Assembly: GCF_000227115.2 (NCBI RefSeq)
Contig: NC_016482.1
Coordinates: 434,001-498,000, forward strand
DNA length: 64,000 nt
Direction of reading: 5' to 3'
DNA from: Naumovozyma dairenensis CBS 421
Lineage: Eukaryota; Ascomycota; Saccharomycetes; Saccharomycetales; Saccharomycetaceae
Below are positions 41,428 to 51,588 of this stretch, piece by piece. A program made the translations under genes and the position numbers. The first letter of the stretch is position 1; every line of letters starts with the position of its first letter. The notes under the pieces are model-generated. The model was given only the letters and a program-made list of their open reading frames with translations, made no database searches and had not been told where the DNA came from.

Positions 41428-41850
41428 CTTTACGTTTCTTGTTGTGCTGAGCTGAGCAGGTTACTTTTTTATTGATTTTCAGAATTAATCAAAGCAAAAA
41501 TAGCTTGCAGTTGACTGCTTTACGTATAATCTATTGAGTTATTCACTCTTACAAATCGATTGTAGTATCATCATGTATCCATCCCATCTATACATACATA
41601 GTCTTTTCTAGTCATACAAATATGTAACGCTTTACAAGTTTTTCTTGATTTTTCAGAGTGTTACCCTCCTTGCTGTATATTCAAATTATTATAGAACATT
41701 TACATTTACATATATAAGAAGAAGAAGAAGAAGAAGAAGAAGCTGATAACGTTATGTAGTCTGACCAGCGGGCAGGCTACAATATTATATATATATTGCA
41801 TTAGTTGATTTGTCTGTCTGTCTGTCTGGCTATCTCCCGTCCCCTCAAAA
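41428..41850. other. RBG2/YIP1 divergent spacer with microsatellites
   Basis: A 423-base spacer with (AAG)9 at 41716-41742 and TGTC repeats at 41811-41828, the latter within 25 bases of the YIP1 start codon and so likely in its leader. No gene is seen. Confidence 0.6.
41716..41742. repeat. (AAG)9 microsatellite
   Basis: Nine perfect AAG copies, about 110 bases upstream of YIP1. Confidence 0.9.
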
Positions 41851-42630
41851 ATGTCCTTCTATGGTAATCAAGTGCCACCACAACAACAACCGCAAAATAA
41901 TATGAACGCTGCCAACGCTGGAGGCTTCTACCAACCTTCCAATCAATTCGCGTTCCCTCAAGGTTCCATGTCCACATACCAAACTAGTGCCTCCTTTATG
42001 GGGAACGACACTACTTCAGGTGGCGCCATGGGGGTAGCACCAGATCCATTACCTACAGGTATATTGAATGCCTTTTCTACAAAGGGTTACCCACATGAGG
42101 CTCCACTTCTCGAAGAAATAGGAATAAATTTCGATCATATCCTAGCAAAGACCAAAATCGTCTTAATCCCAACGCGTTCCACAGCTAGTGTATCACAAGA
42201 AATCTTACATGATTCAGATTTAGCAGGTCCATTGATCTTCTTCCTCTTATTCGGTCTTTCTCTATTGACGGCAGGGAAGATTCATTTCGGATATATCTAT
42301 GGTGTCGCATTGTTTGGTACCGTTTCATTACATAATTTGTCCAAATTGATGTGCAATATGAATACGGGGACTAGTTTACAATTCTTTAATACAGCATCGA
42401 TTCTTGGATATTGTTTCTTGCCTCTATGTTTCCTTTCCATTATCGGAATTTTCCATTCTTTGAATGATACCATGGGGTATGTGTTAGGGTGCATTTTCGT
42501 TCTATGGAGTACTTGGTCCTCTTCTGGATTTTTGAACTCTTTGTTGGAATTGTATAACGCTAGAGCATTGATTGCATATCCATTGTTGATATTTTATAGC
42601 GTCTTTGCATTGATGGCCATCTTCGTTTGA
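41851..42630 (+). CDS. YIP1: Yip1, Golgi Rab-interacting membrane protein
   Basis: Integral membrane protein that binds Rab GTPases Ypt1 and Ypt31 with Yif1 and supports ER-to-Golgi vesicle formation. The 259-residue product (S. cerevisiae 248) has a Gln/Asn/Pro-rich cytosolic N-terminus (1-80), the conserved segment PLLEEIGINFDHILAKTKIV before the membrane domain, and five hydrophobic segments from about residue 125 to the end. The start is the first ATG in frame. Its neighbours RBG2 and MSM1 are those of S. cerevisiae. Confidence 0.96.
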   Translation: MSFYGNQVPPQQQPQNNMNAANAGGFYQPSNQFAFPQGSMSTYQTSASFMGNDTTSGGAMGVAPDPLPTGILNAFSTKGYPHEAPLLEEIGINFDHILAKTKIVLIPTRSTASVSQEILHDSDLAGPLIFFLLFGLSLLTAGKIHFGYIYGVALFGTVSLHNLSKLMCNMNTGTSLQFFNTASILGYCFLPLCFLSIIGIFHSLNDTMGYVLGCIFVLWSTWSSSGFLNSLLELYNARALIAYPLLIFYSVFALMAIFV

Positions 42631-42887
42631 TCCAAACGCAATAACAACACCGTGATTTATAAAAATTATATATTTATATAGATACATCACATAACATGCT
42701 ATTCTCATTCATCGTTCGTCGTTACGTTCCATTGTTATGTTCCTCTAGTTTATATCCTTCGAGGTCTCTCTGATATCGTATAGTAATACAGTTCCCTTGC
42801 GAGGAAAAATAAAGGGTGATCCCATTTCAACGATACCTCGAGAATAAACAATCGAATAAAAAACAGAAGGATCAAAGCAGAAAAGAA

Positions 42888-44627
42888 ATGCTAAAGAGTT
42901 CAATATTTAAATCAAATATAACTATACAACGGAAATGTTATCATCTGACTAAACCTACTGCATCTCATATAACAACTCCGATCTTTTATCCGAATGCAAA
43001 ACCACATTTAGGACATCTATACTCTTCCCTACTTTGTGATGTATTCCACAGATGGAATCAGATGAAAAACGTTCCCTCATTATTTACAACAGGCACTGAT
43101 GAACATGGATTAAAGATTCAAATGGCCGCTGAAAAAAATGGCTTCACAAATCCTAAATTTTTTGTTGATAAACTATATCAAGATTTCATATCATTGGATC
43201 AACATTTCAATATCAAATTCACTAGATTCATTAGAACAACAGATCCAGATCATATTAAAAACGTAGAACAACTATGGAATCTTTGTCTCAATAACGGATT
43301 TATCTATAAAGGTGAACATAATGGCTGGTATTCAATCTCGGATGAAACATTCTATCCGGAATCTAAAATAATCAAAGATCCACATAATAATGATAAATAT
43401 ATCAATACTGAAACAAACAATGAAGTATTCTTCCAATCCGAAGAAAATTATTTTTTTAAACTATCAACATTCCAGGAAAAATTGATCCATCTAATATCTG
43501 ATCCTAATTCCAAATTCCAAATATATCCAGAATCGAAAAGGAAACAAATATTAAAAGAATTACAAAATGGGACTCCATTGCAAGATTTATCAATCTCAAG
43601 ATCATCATCAAGACTAAAATGGGGTATCCAAGTACCGAACGATCCATCACAAAAGATATACGTATGGTTTGATGCCCTATGTAACTATATCACCTCTATA
43701 GGTGGAATTAATGCATTATTAATTACCCGCAATACTAGCTCTGGAAACACTACAACTGAACCAACGACCATCCATGAGGGAATTGATTCCAAGGTTTGGT
43801 GGTCAAACACAACACATTTGATAGGGAAAGATATCATGAAGTTCCACACCGTTTATTGGCCCAGCTTCCTTATGGCTGCTGGTTTACCATTACCGAAACA
43901 AGTAGTAATTCATAATCATTGGATATCTGATGGACTTAAGATGTCCAAAAGTTTAGGGAACGTTGTGGACCCCATTATGATGGCTAATAAATATGGAGCT
44001 GATATAGTTAGATGGTATTTATTGGAAAACTCAAAATTAGATGAAGATGGGGATTTCCAAGAATTAAAATTGAAATCTTTGAGAAGTTTATTAGTGTCCA
44101 AATGGGGGAATCTAATTAATAGATGTTGTGGGAAGAAATTCAATATTTCAAGAGCTGTTCAAATATTTACTTCAACTGAAAATTCCCAGGACGTATTATC
44201 CATTTGTGATGATGACCCAGAACTACAAACCGCAATGAAGAACATTATATCCGAGTTAGAAGAATTACCAATGCTAATGGATACGAAATTAGTGTGTTTC
44301 GAGCCTGGTGCAGCGTTAAGGAAGATTTGGTCTATTATTAACTTCGCAAATACCTTTGTACAGATCGCCGCTCCGTGGAACAAAACAGGTATTCAACAAG
44401 ACGTAGTAATTTTTTTATGTATGGAAACATCAAGGATAATTGCAATATTGACTCAACCTATAATACCTGATCTTTCTAAACATTTGCTTGACTTTATGAA
44501 AGTCTCGAATGATAGAAGGTCATTATCTTTTGCAAAACTAAAAACTGATGACAGTTATGGTTTCAACATGAACGACAAGAGTGACGATGTACCTATACCG
44601 AGAGAAGTTGAAAGTATAACAGTCTAG
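42888..44627 (+). CDS. MSM1: Mitochondrial methionyl-tRNA synthetase
   Basis: Class I aminoacyl-tRNA synthetase that charges mitochondrial tRNA-Met. The frame is open back to 42816, but the first ATG is at 42888, giving 579 residues (S. cerevisiae 575) with a basic presequence MLKSSIFKSNITIQRK suited to matrix import. The HIGH-type motif is HLGH at 40-43 and the KMSKS motif lies exactly at 351-355, both for ATP binding. The catalytic-domain insert contains the YSISDETFYPES segment. A full Puf3-type motif follows the stop codon. Confidence 0.96.
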   Translation: MLKSSIFKSNITIQRKCYHLTKPTASHITTPIFYPNAKPHLGHLYSSLLCDVFHRWNQMKNVPSLFTTGTDEHGLKIQMAAEKNGFTNPKFFVDKLYQDFISLDQHFNIKFTRFIRTTDPDHIKNVEQLWNLCLNNGFIYKGEHNGWYSISDETFYPESKIIKDPHNNDKYINTETNNEVFFQSEENYFFKLSTFQEKLIHLISDPNSKFQIYPESKRKQILKELQNGTPLQDLSISRSSSRLKWGIQVPNDPSQKIYVWFDALCNYITSIGGINALLITRNTSSGNTTTEPTTIHEGIDSKVWWSNTTHLIGKDIMKFHTVYWPSFLMAAGLPLPKQVVIHNHWISDGLKMSKSLGNVVDPIMMANKYGADIVRWYLLENSKLDEDGDFQELKLKSLRSLLVSKWGNLINRCCGKKFNISRAVQIFTSTENSQDVLSICDDDPELQTAMKNIISELEELPMLMDTKLVCFEPGAALRKIWSIINFANTFVQIAAPWNKTGIQQDVVIFLCMETSRIIAILTQPIIPDLSKHLLDFMKVSNDRRSLSFAKLKTDDSYGFNMNDKSDDVPIPREVESITV

Positions 44628-44942
44628 AATAGGACGATAGGCTTCATATATAACGACTCTTGAACATTTCAGTAACATGTAAATAAAATCTAATATTGCT
44701 CTAATAAGCAGTAGTATAAATTAAAAATGTATTTTGTTTCAGTCTTGAAAAATACTTTAATTAATGATAATAAAAATATGAATGCTAGCCTATAAAACCA
44801 TCATATAGGAATGCTTCTACAATGTTGAATTATAAACTAAATGCAAAATGCAAAGAAAATGCGATTAAAAAGAGGGAATACTATATCGGATTGGAGTTGT
44901 ACTCACTCATAGTACAAGGCGAAGCTCCTTTCTATTAATACT
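44628..44942. other. MSM1/PSD2 convergent 3' region
   Basis: A 315-base spacer between converging genes. Apart from the Puf3-type motif for MSM1, nothing distinctive is seen. Confidence 0.5.
44676..44685 (+). promoter_or_regulatory. Puf3 recognition motif in the MSM1 3' UTR
   Basis: CATGTAAATA, 48 bases after the MSM1 stop codon, matching CNUGUANAUA at every fixed position. Confidence 0.6.
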
Positions 44943-47900
44943 TCAACTAATGTCATCGGTTGAACTATCTACATTTTCGTCAATAAACTTCCGATATTCA
45001 TGATATTGCCATGGTACGTTCCCTAGTTGCTCGGCATTTTCATCGGTCACACTTATCGTACGTTTGATCTGTTCAATCTGTTTGGGATCATCTATTTTAA
45101 TACGCTTACGTTTCAATTCTAAAATATCTCCAGTATGACCAATACTCATACCTACTTTAACTAGAGTCTCAATACCTTCACTAGAATTCTTTAATAAATC
45201 AGAATCAAGAATGACCTTTTGAGAAGGAATGACAATGACAATGGTTGATCCGCCAAATTTGAAGTAGCCTAACTCTTGCCCACGCACAACTGTTTCACTT
45301 TCTTCTACAGTCAAAATAATAGAACCTACCATCATAGCACCGATAGGTATAAAAAGTATCGTACCGAATTCTGGTGATTCGATTGGGACAATGACTCTAA
45401 CATTTTCTCCAAAAATGTCTAGCTCACTACGAACTGCCATCGGATTCACAGTATAATAATTACCTTCAACATAAATCGGTTTAAGAATCTTACCATTACA
45501 GGGGGAATGGAACCTATGATAATCTTGAGGTGCCAATCTGAAAATTCCTAAGCTACATGATTTGTCATTAAACATATCTAAACGATGATTTTGAGTCAAA
45601 CGGCCAATAGAGAATTTATCACCTTTAATCCATATTTCCTTCGATTGATGAACTGTTGAAAACATCGTGCACCTAGAGTCAGCTGGAGAAATCAGTACCC
45701 TTGGGTCATTGCTTTCAGGCAAACGGCTCCCAGGTTTCAATTTCCTATAAAAGAATTCATTGAAGGTCTTGTACTCGGTATCTAAACAGTCAGAAAGGTC
45801 TAGTGAATGGAATTCTATGAAAGGTTTGATTTGTTTCACCGAGACAGGACTATCGAATTTTCTCCCTTGGCGAATAGACATCGATTTCAACAATGACTTG
45901 AATTTCTTAGACTCCTTACCTTTACCATTATAAATAATTCGCATTCCTAACTTCACATGCGCACTAATCTTTTCTTCTATAATGATCCCTGTATCTCTGT
46001 CCTCCACTAATATATTGGCGTTATTAGAGCCCAGAACATACTTCCCATAAGTCAATTTGATTAACATCTTTGAAAACCAACGTTTCGACGCAAAAGAACT
46101 TGATACATATGAAGGTTGTAATATTCTATGTGAGATGGAAAATGTACATCTTGCAAAATGTGAAATTAAGTCATTTTCTATTATTAATTTAGAATTACGC
46201 GTTCCTCTTGTCGGATGGCAGGACCGAAAACAACTAGGACATTTCCAAACATGTCTAAAATTAGCTGTTTTGTTCCACGTCTGGAAACCTTCAATCAGTT
46301 GCTTCCGAGTCAAAGTTTCCCCCTTCCATGCTAATTTGCCAAAATATCTGAAAAAGTCCAAGGCGTCTTCATCTGAAAATGAGCCAAGCTGCTCGAGATA
46401 CATCATTAAATCAATAATATCGTAATTTTCTTTATATGTCTGCATCGGTACAGACTGTTCCCAAAAGTACTTTATTAATTGTTGATAAGGGATAAACTTG
46501 ACATCTATGGATAGAAGCGGATTTATATTATCAACTAATAAATGGTCATTCATAATTAATGGTAATTCAAACTTGCTCCATTCTGGGGTCGTAGCTTGGG
46601 AATTTATCATTTCCTTCCATGTCAAACTACATTCCGCAATTTCATCGTTTGAAGAAAAGGAATCCTTATCTATTACCTTGAAATGAAATCCGTAGTCCAT
46701 TTCTGTAGGATAAATTTCAAATACAATATATTCATTAAAGATAGGATTCAAGTCATGTTTTTTCCAAGAAGATTTGAAAACTCTTCTACCAAAAGTTGTA
46801 ATAATAAAAGGGTCCATGAAGTAATTTGTTCTTGATATTTTATTTCGCAGCTGAGGCAAGTTTCTTATCTTATCAAGTTTTATAAAGATCATACCAGTAG
46901 CATGCAATTTCTTGGAGACGTGAAAAGTTGTATGTCTATTATGTGGCATCAAAGATTTCTTTCCCATCCCAATCCTTTTTCTTCTCTTGAGGTGCAAAAA
47001 ACGATTACCAATGGAATCGAAGCTGATACTTCGGCTTTCTTCTAAAGTAGCCTTTTCATCTTCATCGTCGGCCACTTTGTAACTGCTGGCATATGAGGGA
47101 TAGACGTCAGATATATCATTTCTTTTTTCTTTATGTTCCGGCGGTTCATACATTTTATTATTCGGATACACGACGTCATACTCATCAAGAGCAGTCACCA
47201 TGGATCGAAGATCAAGCGCTGCTCCCTCCAATTGATATAATTCTGCAAGTTCTGTCATCTCCAGTTCATCATTAATATCTTCACTTTCAGAAATTGGATC
47301 AATGTCTTCATCACCGACGACTTCTAATTGACGATTACCATTTCCTAAATCAAAGCGAGAAGTATCATAATCACTATTTTCATCGTCGTCATAGTCTCCA
47401 TCCTCATCTTCATCTTCATCATTCTGTTCAAAAATGGAACTAGCAACTGAAATCAAATCATGATCGGTATCAAGGACACTTTCTACCTGATTTATTTGAT
47501 CCTGTGAATTGGAGCTACTCGTAAGTTGAAGACTATCATCATTTGAGCTACGAGTATACGGCTGACCCTCATTTATGTCGTTCATAATCTTATCTTCAGA
47601 AATAGATTTTAGGTTATGTACCGACGTTCGAGAGGATCTAGCATCATGTAGAAATTTCCTACTTTCTAGATTGCCTATCAATTGACTTTTCCATTCATTG
47701 AATGCCTTAAATGTTACCTTATGCTTCGAGCTTGATTCTAATAGAAATCCTAATTTAATATCACCTACTGGTAGATCCTTATTTTTGCCTCTTCTTTTAT
47801 CATATAGTGTAAACCATTTAGGCGCTATCTGAAAAGTATAACTCGTGGAAGAATCAGCGTTCTGGAAAAGGTCTAACAAAGATATGCTAACTTCCCCTAT

Positions 47901-48386
47901 ATATAAGTAATTACTTGTTTTGGAATACGACTGTGTAGAGTCTATTTCTCTGTTGAAATTGGTGTTTGTTGGCGATATATTATCTCGAGTATTGCTTTCG
48001 TTCCCATGCCTAGAAGATGATATCTGTGAATTTAAGGAAATTGTACTAACCGATGGAGAATTCAATAACATAGATGAAGGATACAGTGGTTTATTATATA
48101 TATGTTGATCAATTGGAGGAAGGGCATCATACATGGCAAGATGCAACCACTCGGAGTTTGGGTTTCTCGGTAGTTTTAATTTAATGGATTCGTTCCATTT
48201 TGTATTCGAATTCTTAAGTTTATTAGTCTTTGCATAAGAATTGATATTAGTGCCAACAAAACAAACAGGGCTACAGTCAAATTTCTTAATTATATCTATA
48301 TTACGTGCTTGAATGACTTGGATTTTCAATGTCAACACAGATTTCCTCGATTTCTGTCCATTTCGATGTCTATTCGTAAGTCTCAT
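44943..48386 (-). CDS. PSD2: Phosphatidylserine decarboxylase 2 (Golgi/endosome)
   Basis: Converts phosphatidylserine to phosphatidylethanolamine in the endomembrane system. The 1147-residue protein (S. cerevisiae 1138) begins with a C2-like domain (about 15-220), has an acidic disordered stretch (about 300-420), a second C2 domain (about 500-620), and an EF-hand-like and zinc-ribbon-like segment (CPSCFRSCHP). The decarboxylase domain fills about 850-1120. The self-cleavage motif is GGST near residues 1043-1046; its Ser should become the pyruvoyl group of the alpha chain. The motif reads GGST as in other Psd2-type enzymes. The start ATG is at 48384-48386. Confidence 0.96.
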   Translation of the reverse strand: MRLTNRHRNGQKSRKSVLTLKIQVIQARNIDIIKKFDCSPVCFVGTNINSYAKTNKLKNSNTKWNESIKLKLPRNPNSEWLHLAMYDALPPIDQHIYNKPLYPSSMLLNSPSVSTISLNSQISSSRHGNESNTRDNISPTNTNFNREIDSTQSYSKTSNYLYIGEVSISLLDLFQNADSSTSYTFQIAPKWFTLYDKRRGKNKDLPVGDIKLGFLLESSSKHKVTFKAFNEWKSQLIGNLESRKFLHDARSSRTSVHNLKSISEDKIMNDINEGQPYTRSSNDDSLQLTSSSNSQDQINQVESVLDTDHDLISVASSIFEQNDEDEDEDGDYDDDENSDYDTSRFDLGNGNRQLEVVGDEDIDPISESEDINDELEMTELAELYQLEGAALDLRSMVTALDEYDVVYPNNKMYEPPEHKEKRNDISDVYPSYASSYKVADDEDEKATLEESRSISFDSIGNRFLHLKRRKRIGMGKKSLMPHNRHTTFHVSKKLHATGMIFIKLDKIRNLPQLRNKISRTNYFMDPFIITTFGRRVFKSSWKKHDLNPIFNEYIVFEIYPTEMDYGFHFKVIDKDSFSSNDEIAECSLTWKEMINSQATTPEWSKFELPLIMNDHLLVDNINPLLSIDVKFIPYQQLIKYFWEQSVPMQTYKENYDIIDLMMYLEQLGSFSDEDALDFFRYFGKLAWKGETLTRKQLIEGFQTWNKTANFRHVWKCPSCFRSCHPTRGTRNSKLIIENDLISHFARCTFSISHRILQPSYVSSSFASKRWFSKMLIKLTYGKYVLGSNNANILVEDRDTGIIIEEKISAHVKLGMRIIYNGKGKESKKFKSLLKSMSIRQGRKFDSPVSVKQIKPFIEFHSLDLSDCLDTEYKTFNEFFYRKLKPGSRLPESNDPRVLISPADSRCTMFSTVHQSKEIWIKGDKFSIGRLTQNHRLDMFNDKSCSLGIFRLAPQDYHRFHSPCNGKILKPIYVEGNYYTVNPMAVRSELDIFGENVRVIVPIESPEFGTILFIPIGAMMVGSIILTVEESETVVRGQELGYFKFGGSTIVIVIPSQKVILDSDLLKNSSEGIETLVKVGMSIGHTGDILELKRKRIKIDDPKQIEQIKRTISVTDENAEQLGNVPWQYHEYRKFIDENVDSSTDDIS

Positions 48387-48956
48387 TGTTAGTCCTGAGA
48401 CAAATGCCTGGTGACTTTCTTATTTTGTTGAGGGAATACGGATGGTATATCCATCTACTTCACAGCCTAATGATCTGGTATTTGTGATTATCAGCTTGGC
48501 GCTTTACTATTTACTTCAGCCACCATCCTATCTCATCATTATTTAAGGTTTGGAACATAAAAAAATGTAGAGGACCCTGAACTAATCAACACCCTAATAA
48601 ATAATTTTACAATATTTTTGAAGCTAGGCATTTAACCCTTAATATAAAGCACATTTATCCTGGCAATATAAAAGAGGTTAGGGTTAAAAGGTAGCGGTGA
48701 ATAGTGCTGATAATTTTTTTGGAAATTTCCGGAAACAAGGACCATTTTCATGGAACACTAAAATTATGAAATAAAGGATGAGATAACTTTTATTAATGAA
48801 TTGAGATACCTTCTCCTTCAAAGCTTTCTCCCGCAGATTGTCACGAGAACGTAATCAAACAAGGCGATTCGCTTTTAGAACATTTTGTTAACAATTAATT
48901 GCTCAAGGAAAACTTTGCTACTAAAACAGTAACATAGGCACCACATAACGAGAATA
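48387..48956. other. PSD2/LSO2 divergent spacer
   Basis: A 570-base shared upstream region. A near-palindrome GGAAATTTCCGGAAA occurs near 48720-48735 and a PAC-like GATGAGAT at 48777-48784 on the LSO2 side. No gene is seen. Confidence 0.4.
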
Positions 48957-49229
48957 ATGGGTAAAAGATTTTCAGAGAGTGCGGCAAAGAAAGTAGCCGG
49001 TATGGCTAAGAAGGCAGAAAACGCAAAGATTAAAGCGAGAGCTGAAAGGGAACGTAAAGAAGCTGAAGAAGCTAGCAAATGGACACAAGGTGCAAAATCT
49101 AATCAAAGAAAACTGGAAGAAGAACAGAAGAAACAAGAAAAATTGAAAGCTAAGAAAGAACGAGAAGCTTTATTGGCGGCTGAAGAAGAAGAATTAGAAA
49201 AAGCTGGGAAGGGCAAGAGAAGAAATTAA
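48957..49229 (+). CDS. LSO2: Ribosome-associated dormancy/recovery factor Lso2
   Basis: Small highly charged protein that occupies the tRNA path on idle 80S ribosomes and is needed to restart translation after stationary phase. The 90-residue product (S. cerevisiae 92) is almost entirely a basic helix, starting MGKRFSESAAKKVAGMAKKA, followed by Glu/Lys/Arg-rich coiled coil and the ending GKGKRRN. It belongs to the CCDC124 family. It lies between PSD2 and PUS6, the same place as in S. cerevisiae. Confidence 0.95.
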   Translation: MGKRFSESAAKKVAGMAKKAENAKIKARAERERKEAEEASKWTQGAKSNQRKLEEEQKKQEKLKAKKEREALLAAEEEELEKAGKGKRRN

Positions 49230-49597
49230 ATTACGAAAGAATTACGCTTGCCGTTATCAGAATATTTAAAGGTCACTTCAGAATACACTCCCTTAATGAG
49301 GGGCCTTAGAAACACAAAAAAAAGAACACACACTTTAAACAACAAAAAAGAACTGTAATTGAACTATTTATATATGCCTTCATTGATGTAATACTGATCG
49401 CAACCTGCATACGAGTATAAGTTTACTCTAATATTTAATAATAATTTTTTTACTTTACAAGAATTCTAATTTTTTATAATTAAAAAACAACAACACTAAA
49501 CTTAATAACTTTTTCAGAAAAAAAGTGGTTTTTTTTAACCGTTATGTAACATGACAAAAGTCGAAGAATAAACGAAAATATATGAACTCAAACTGAA
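49230..49597. other. LSO2-PUS6 spacer
   Basis: A 368-base A+T-rich spacer with poly-A and poly-T runs. No gene is seen. Confidence 0.5.
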
Positions 49598-50818
49598 ATG
49601 ACAGGAGAGGTATATTTCGCTAATGGTTTGCGAAAGCTACGTCCTTATTATAATACCAGGACTTCATTTGTAAAAGGACGATGGTTAGGAAAGCCATTAG
49701 TTGATGTACTAACTAAAGAATTTCGACTTTATCCACGAGAACATTACGTTTCGGAGATCAATAAAAATCATTTCAAAATCATTAGAGATGACATACCTTT
49801 AAAGCCCACTGAGGTATTCGAGTCGGCGATAAAAAATAAAGATATAATAGAAACCATATCTCACAAACATGAGCCTCCAGTAAGACAATGGTGTAATGAA
49901 CAAGAAGAAGCAGAGGATAATAAGAATAGGATTGCTGGGTTTGATATTGTTCATGAAGATGCTGACATTTTAGTTATCAATAAACCAAATGGGATTCCAA
50001 TCCATCCTACTGGCCAATTTTACCAAAATACAATAACTGAAATATTAAAATCACACGATAAACCAGTTTTACCATGCTATAGATTGGATAAAGTGACTTC
50101 AGGTCTATTAATTATGGCCAAGAACAAAATTGCAGCTGGGAAAGTACAGTCGAAAATACGAGCAAGAGACATGTCTAAATTATATTTAGCTAGAGTTCAA
50201 GGGAAGTTCCCAAACGTTCCGGAAAGATCTATGATAATAAATAATACTATAAATGATGCATCTATTATGTTTGATGACTCTACAATAGTTACAACTGTAG
50301 ACTCCCATGTTTATACTATAGAACCTAAGAAACAATTTCCTGCCGGATTGTCGATGTCAAGGGAGGCCATTACTTTATTTTACCCGCTTTCATACCTTCC
50401 TAAGGAAAATCAAAGTGTAGTTGTGTGCAAACCTTTAACTGGACGAACCCATCAAATTAGAATCCATCTGGCAAGATTAGGGTTCCCTATAGTCAACGAT
50501 TCAATGTATAATGAGGCAAAGGCTACATACCCCGAGAGACTCAAATTTATGCTGGATTATGGTAATTGGGAGTCATCAGGATTATCGACAGAACATCTAT
50601 CGAAAAAGTTTGCAGAGTTTGTTGCTGAAGTCAGGGAGGCTCATGATTTAAAGTCTGCCGGAAAATTAAACAAATTTAGATGCGGGGAATGTGGGTGTTG
50701 GGAAATGGATGATCCCCCTGTAGAGGATTTGGTATTATGGTTACATGCATGGAAATATTCTGATTCGGAAGGAACATTTTCGTTTGAAACAAAGCTACCA
50801 CTGTGGGCGTGTGCATAG
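49598..50818 (+). CDS. PUS6: tRNA pseudouridine synthase Pus6
   Basis: RluA-type pseudouridine synthase that makes pseudouridine 31 in cytosolic and mitochondrial tRNAs. The 406-residue product equals the family length (404). The catalytic aspartate is Asp164 in CYRLDKVTSGLLI. The KPLTGRTHQIRIHLARLGFP block is the RluA KP(L)T/GRTHQ motif. An N-terminal S4-like segment includes YPREHYV. A Cys pair CGECGCWE occurs near the C-terminus. A full Puf3-type motif follows the gene. Confidence 0.95.
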   Translation: MTGEVYFANGLRKLRPYYNTRTSFVKGRWLGKPLVDVLTKEFRLYPREHYVSEINKNHFKIIRDDIPLKPTEVFESAIKNKDIIETISHKHEPPVRQWCNEQEEAEDNKNRIAGFDIVHEDADILVINKPNGIPIHPTGQFYQNTITEILKSHDKPVLPCYRLDKVTSGLLIMAKNKIAAGKVQSKIRARDMSKLYLARVQGKFPNVPERSMIINNTINDASIMFDDSTIVTTVDSHVYTIEPKKQFPAGLSMSREAITLFYPLSYLPKENQSVVVCKPLTGRTHQIRIHLARLGFPIVNDSMYNEAKATYPERLKFMLDYGNWESSGLSTEHLSKKFAEFVAEVREAHDLKSAGKLNKFRCGECGCWEMDDPPVEDLVLWLHAWKYSDSEGTFSFETKLPLWACA

Positions 50819-51169
50819 TACTCATACTCTCTTCTTTCCAATAAAAAGTGTCTAAAACAAGCGTTCTATGTATATGATAATAGTTTACCTGTATATATTG
50901 TTGTATCTGAGATTAAATATCGACGAACTACTTCTGTAATTTATTCTCAGAAATTATTTTCTGACGTTTTTGTTTTTCCGTCGTTTTTTCCTGTCATTCT
51001 TGCGTTAAGGCGGGTAACGAAAGTGTCTGACAAAGGCAGCAATTTGAAATAGAACACTTAAGTACTGAATAGAAGAAATAAGCAACCGTTTTAAAGTGAT
51101 TAAGTTAAATTCAGTAACAGCACCAGTAGAAAATAGTCCAAAAAAGACACATACATTGCACAAAATACC
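50819..51169. promoter_or_regulatory. PUS6-VMA9 spacer with a Reb1-type site
   Basis: A 351-base spacer. CGGGTAA at 51011-51017 (Reb1 type) lies 153 bases before the VMA9 start codon. The Puf3-type motif of PUS6 is at its left. Confidence 0.5.
50888..50897 (+). promoter_or_regulatory. Puf3 recognition motif in the PUS6 3' UTR
   Basis: CCTGTATATA, 69 bases after the PUS6 stop codon, matching CNUGUANAUA at every fixed position. It is also 280 bases upstream of VMA9, but the orientation and distance suit the PUS6 transcript. Confidence 0.55.
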
Positions 51170-51588
51170 ATGAGTTTGTATGTCATCCAAACAAAAACTG
51201 CCTTCATTTTACTTTACGAAATGATTCAATTGAAAACACTTTACTAACTGAATAATTTAAGTTTAGTTATACCGTCCTGGGAGTACTGTTCACAGTCATC
51301 ATCATCTCTGTTGTATTTTGGGTATTAGCCCCAAAAGAAAATCAAACGTATGTATTAGTTCATCATTAAATTTTTTTATTCGCTGCTCATCACGAAAAGT
51401 TACTAACAAAAAAAAATATCTCATCTATTGAAATTTTCGCCTTTTACAATAAAAATAGTGTATGGAGAAGTACCGTTACGTTATCCTTAGCTATGATGTT
51501 TCTAATGTGGGCTATTACATATTTAACACAGTTGCATCCATTGATTGAACCACGTCGTTCGGATTTGAGACCAGAATTTGTAGAATGA
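51170..51588 (+). CDS. VMA9: V-ATPase Vo subunit e (Vma9), three exons
   Basis: Small two-span subunit e of the vacuolar proton pump Vo sector. No single frame shows it because two introns split it. Exon 1 is 51170-51177 (8 bases, ATGAGTTT). Intron 1 is 51178-51266: donor GTATGT, branch TACTAAC 51242-51248, acceptor TAG ending 51266. Exon 2 is 51267-51347. Intron 2 is 51348-51458: donor GTATGT, branch TACTAAC 51401-51407, acceptor TAG ending 51458. Exon 3 is 51459-51588, stop TGA. The joined product has 72 residues (S. cerevisiae 73), begins MSFYTVLGV and ends RRSDLRPEFVE, both very close to the S. cerevisiae protein, which also has two introns. S. cerevisiae keeps VMA9 on chromosome III, not beside PUS6. 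Confidence 0.93.

Noticed and set aside
42816..42887. N-terminal extension of MSM1 from 42816
   Set aside because: It begins at GTG; the ATG at 42888 gives the normal length and a good mitochondrial presequence.
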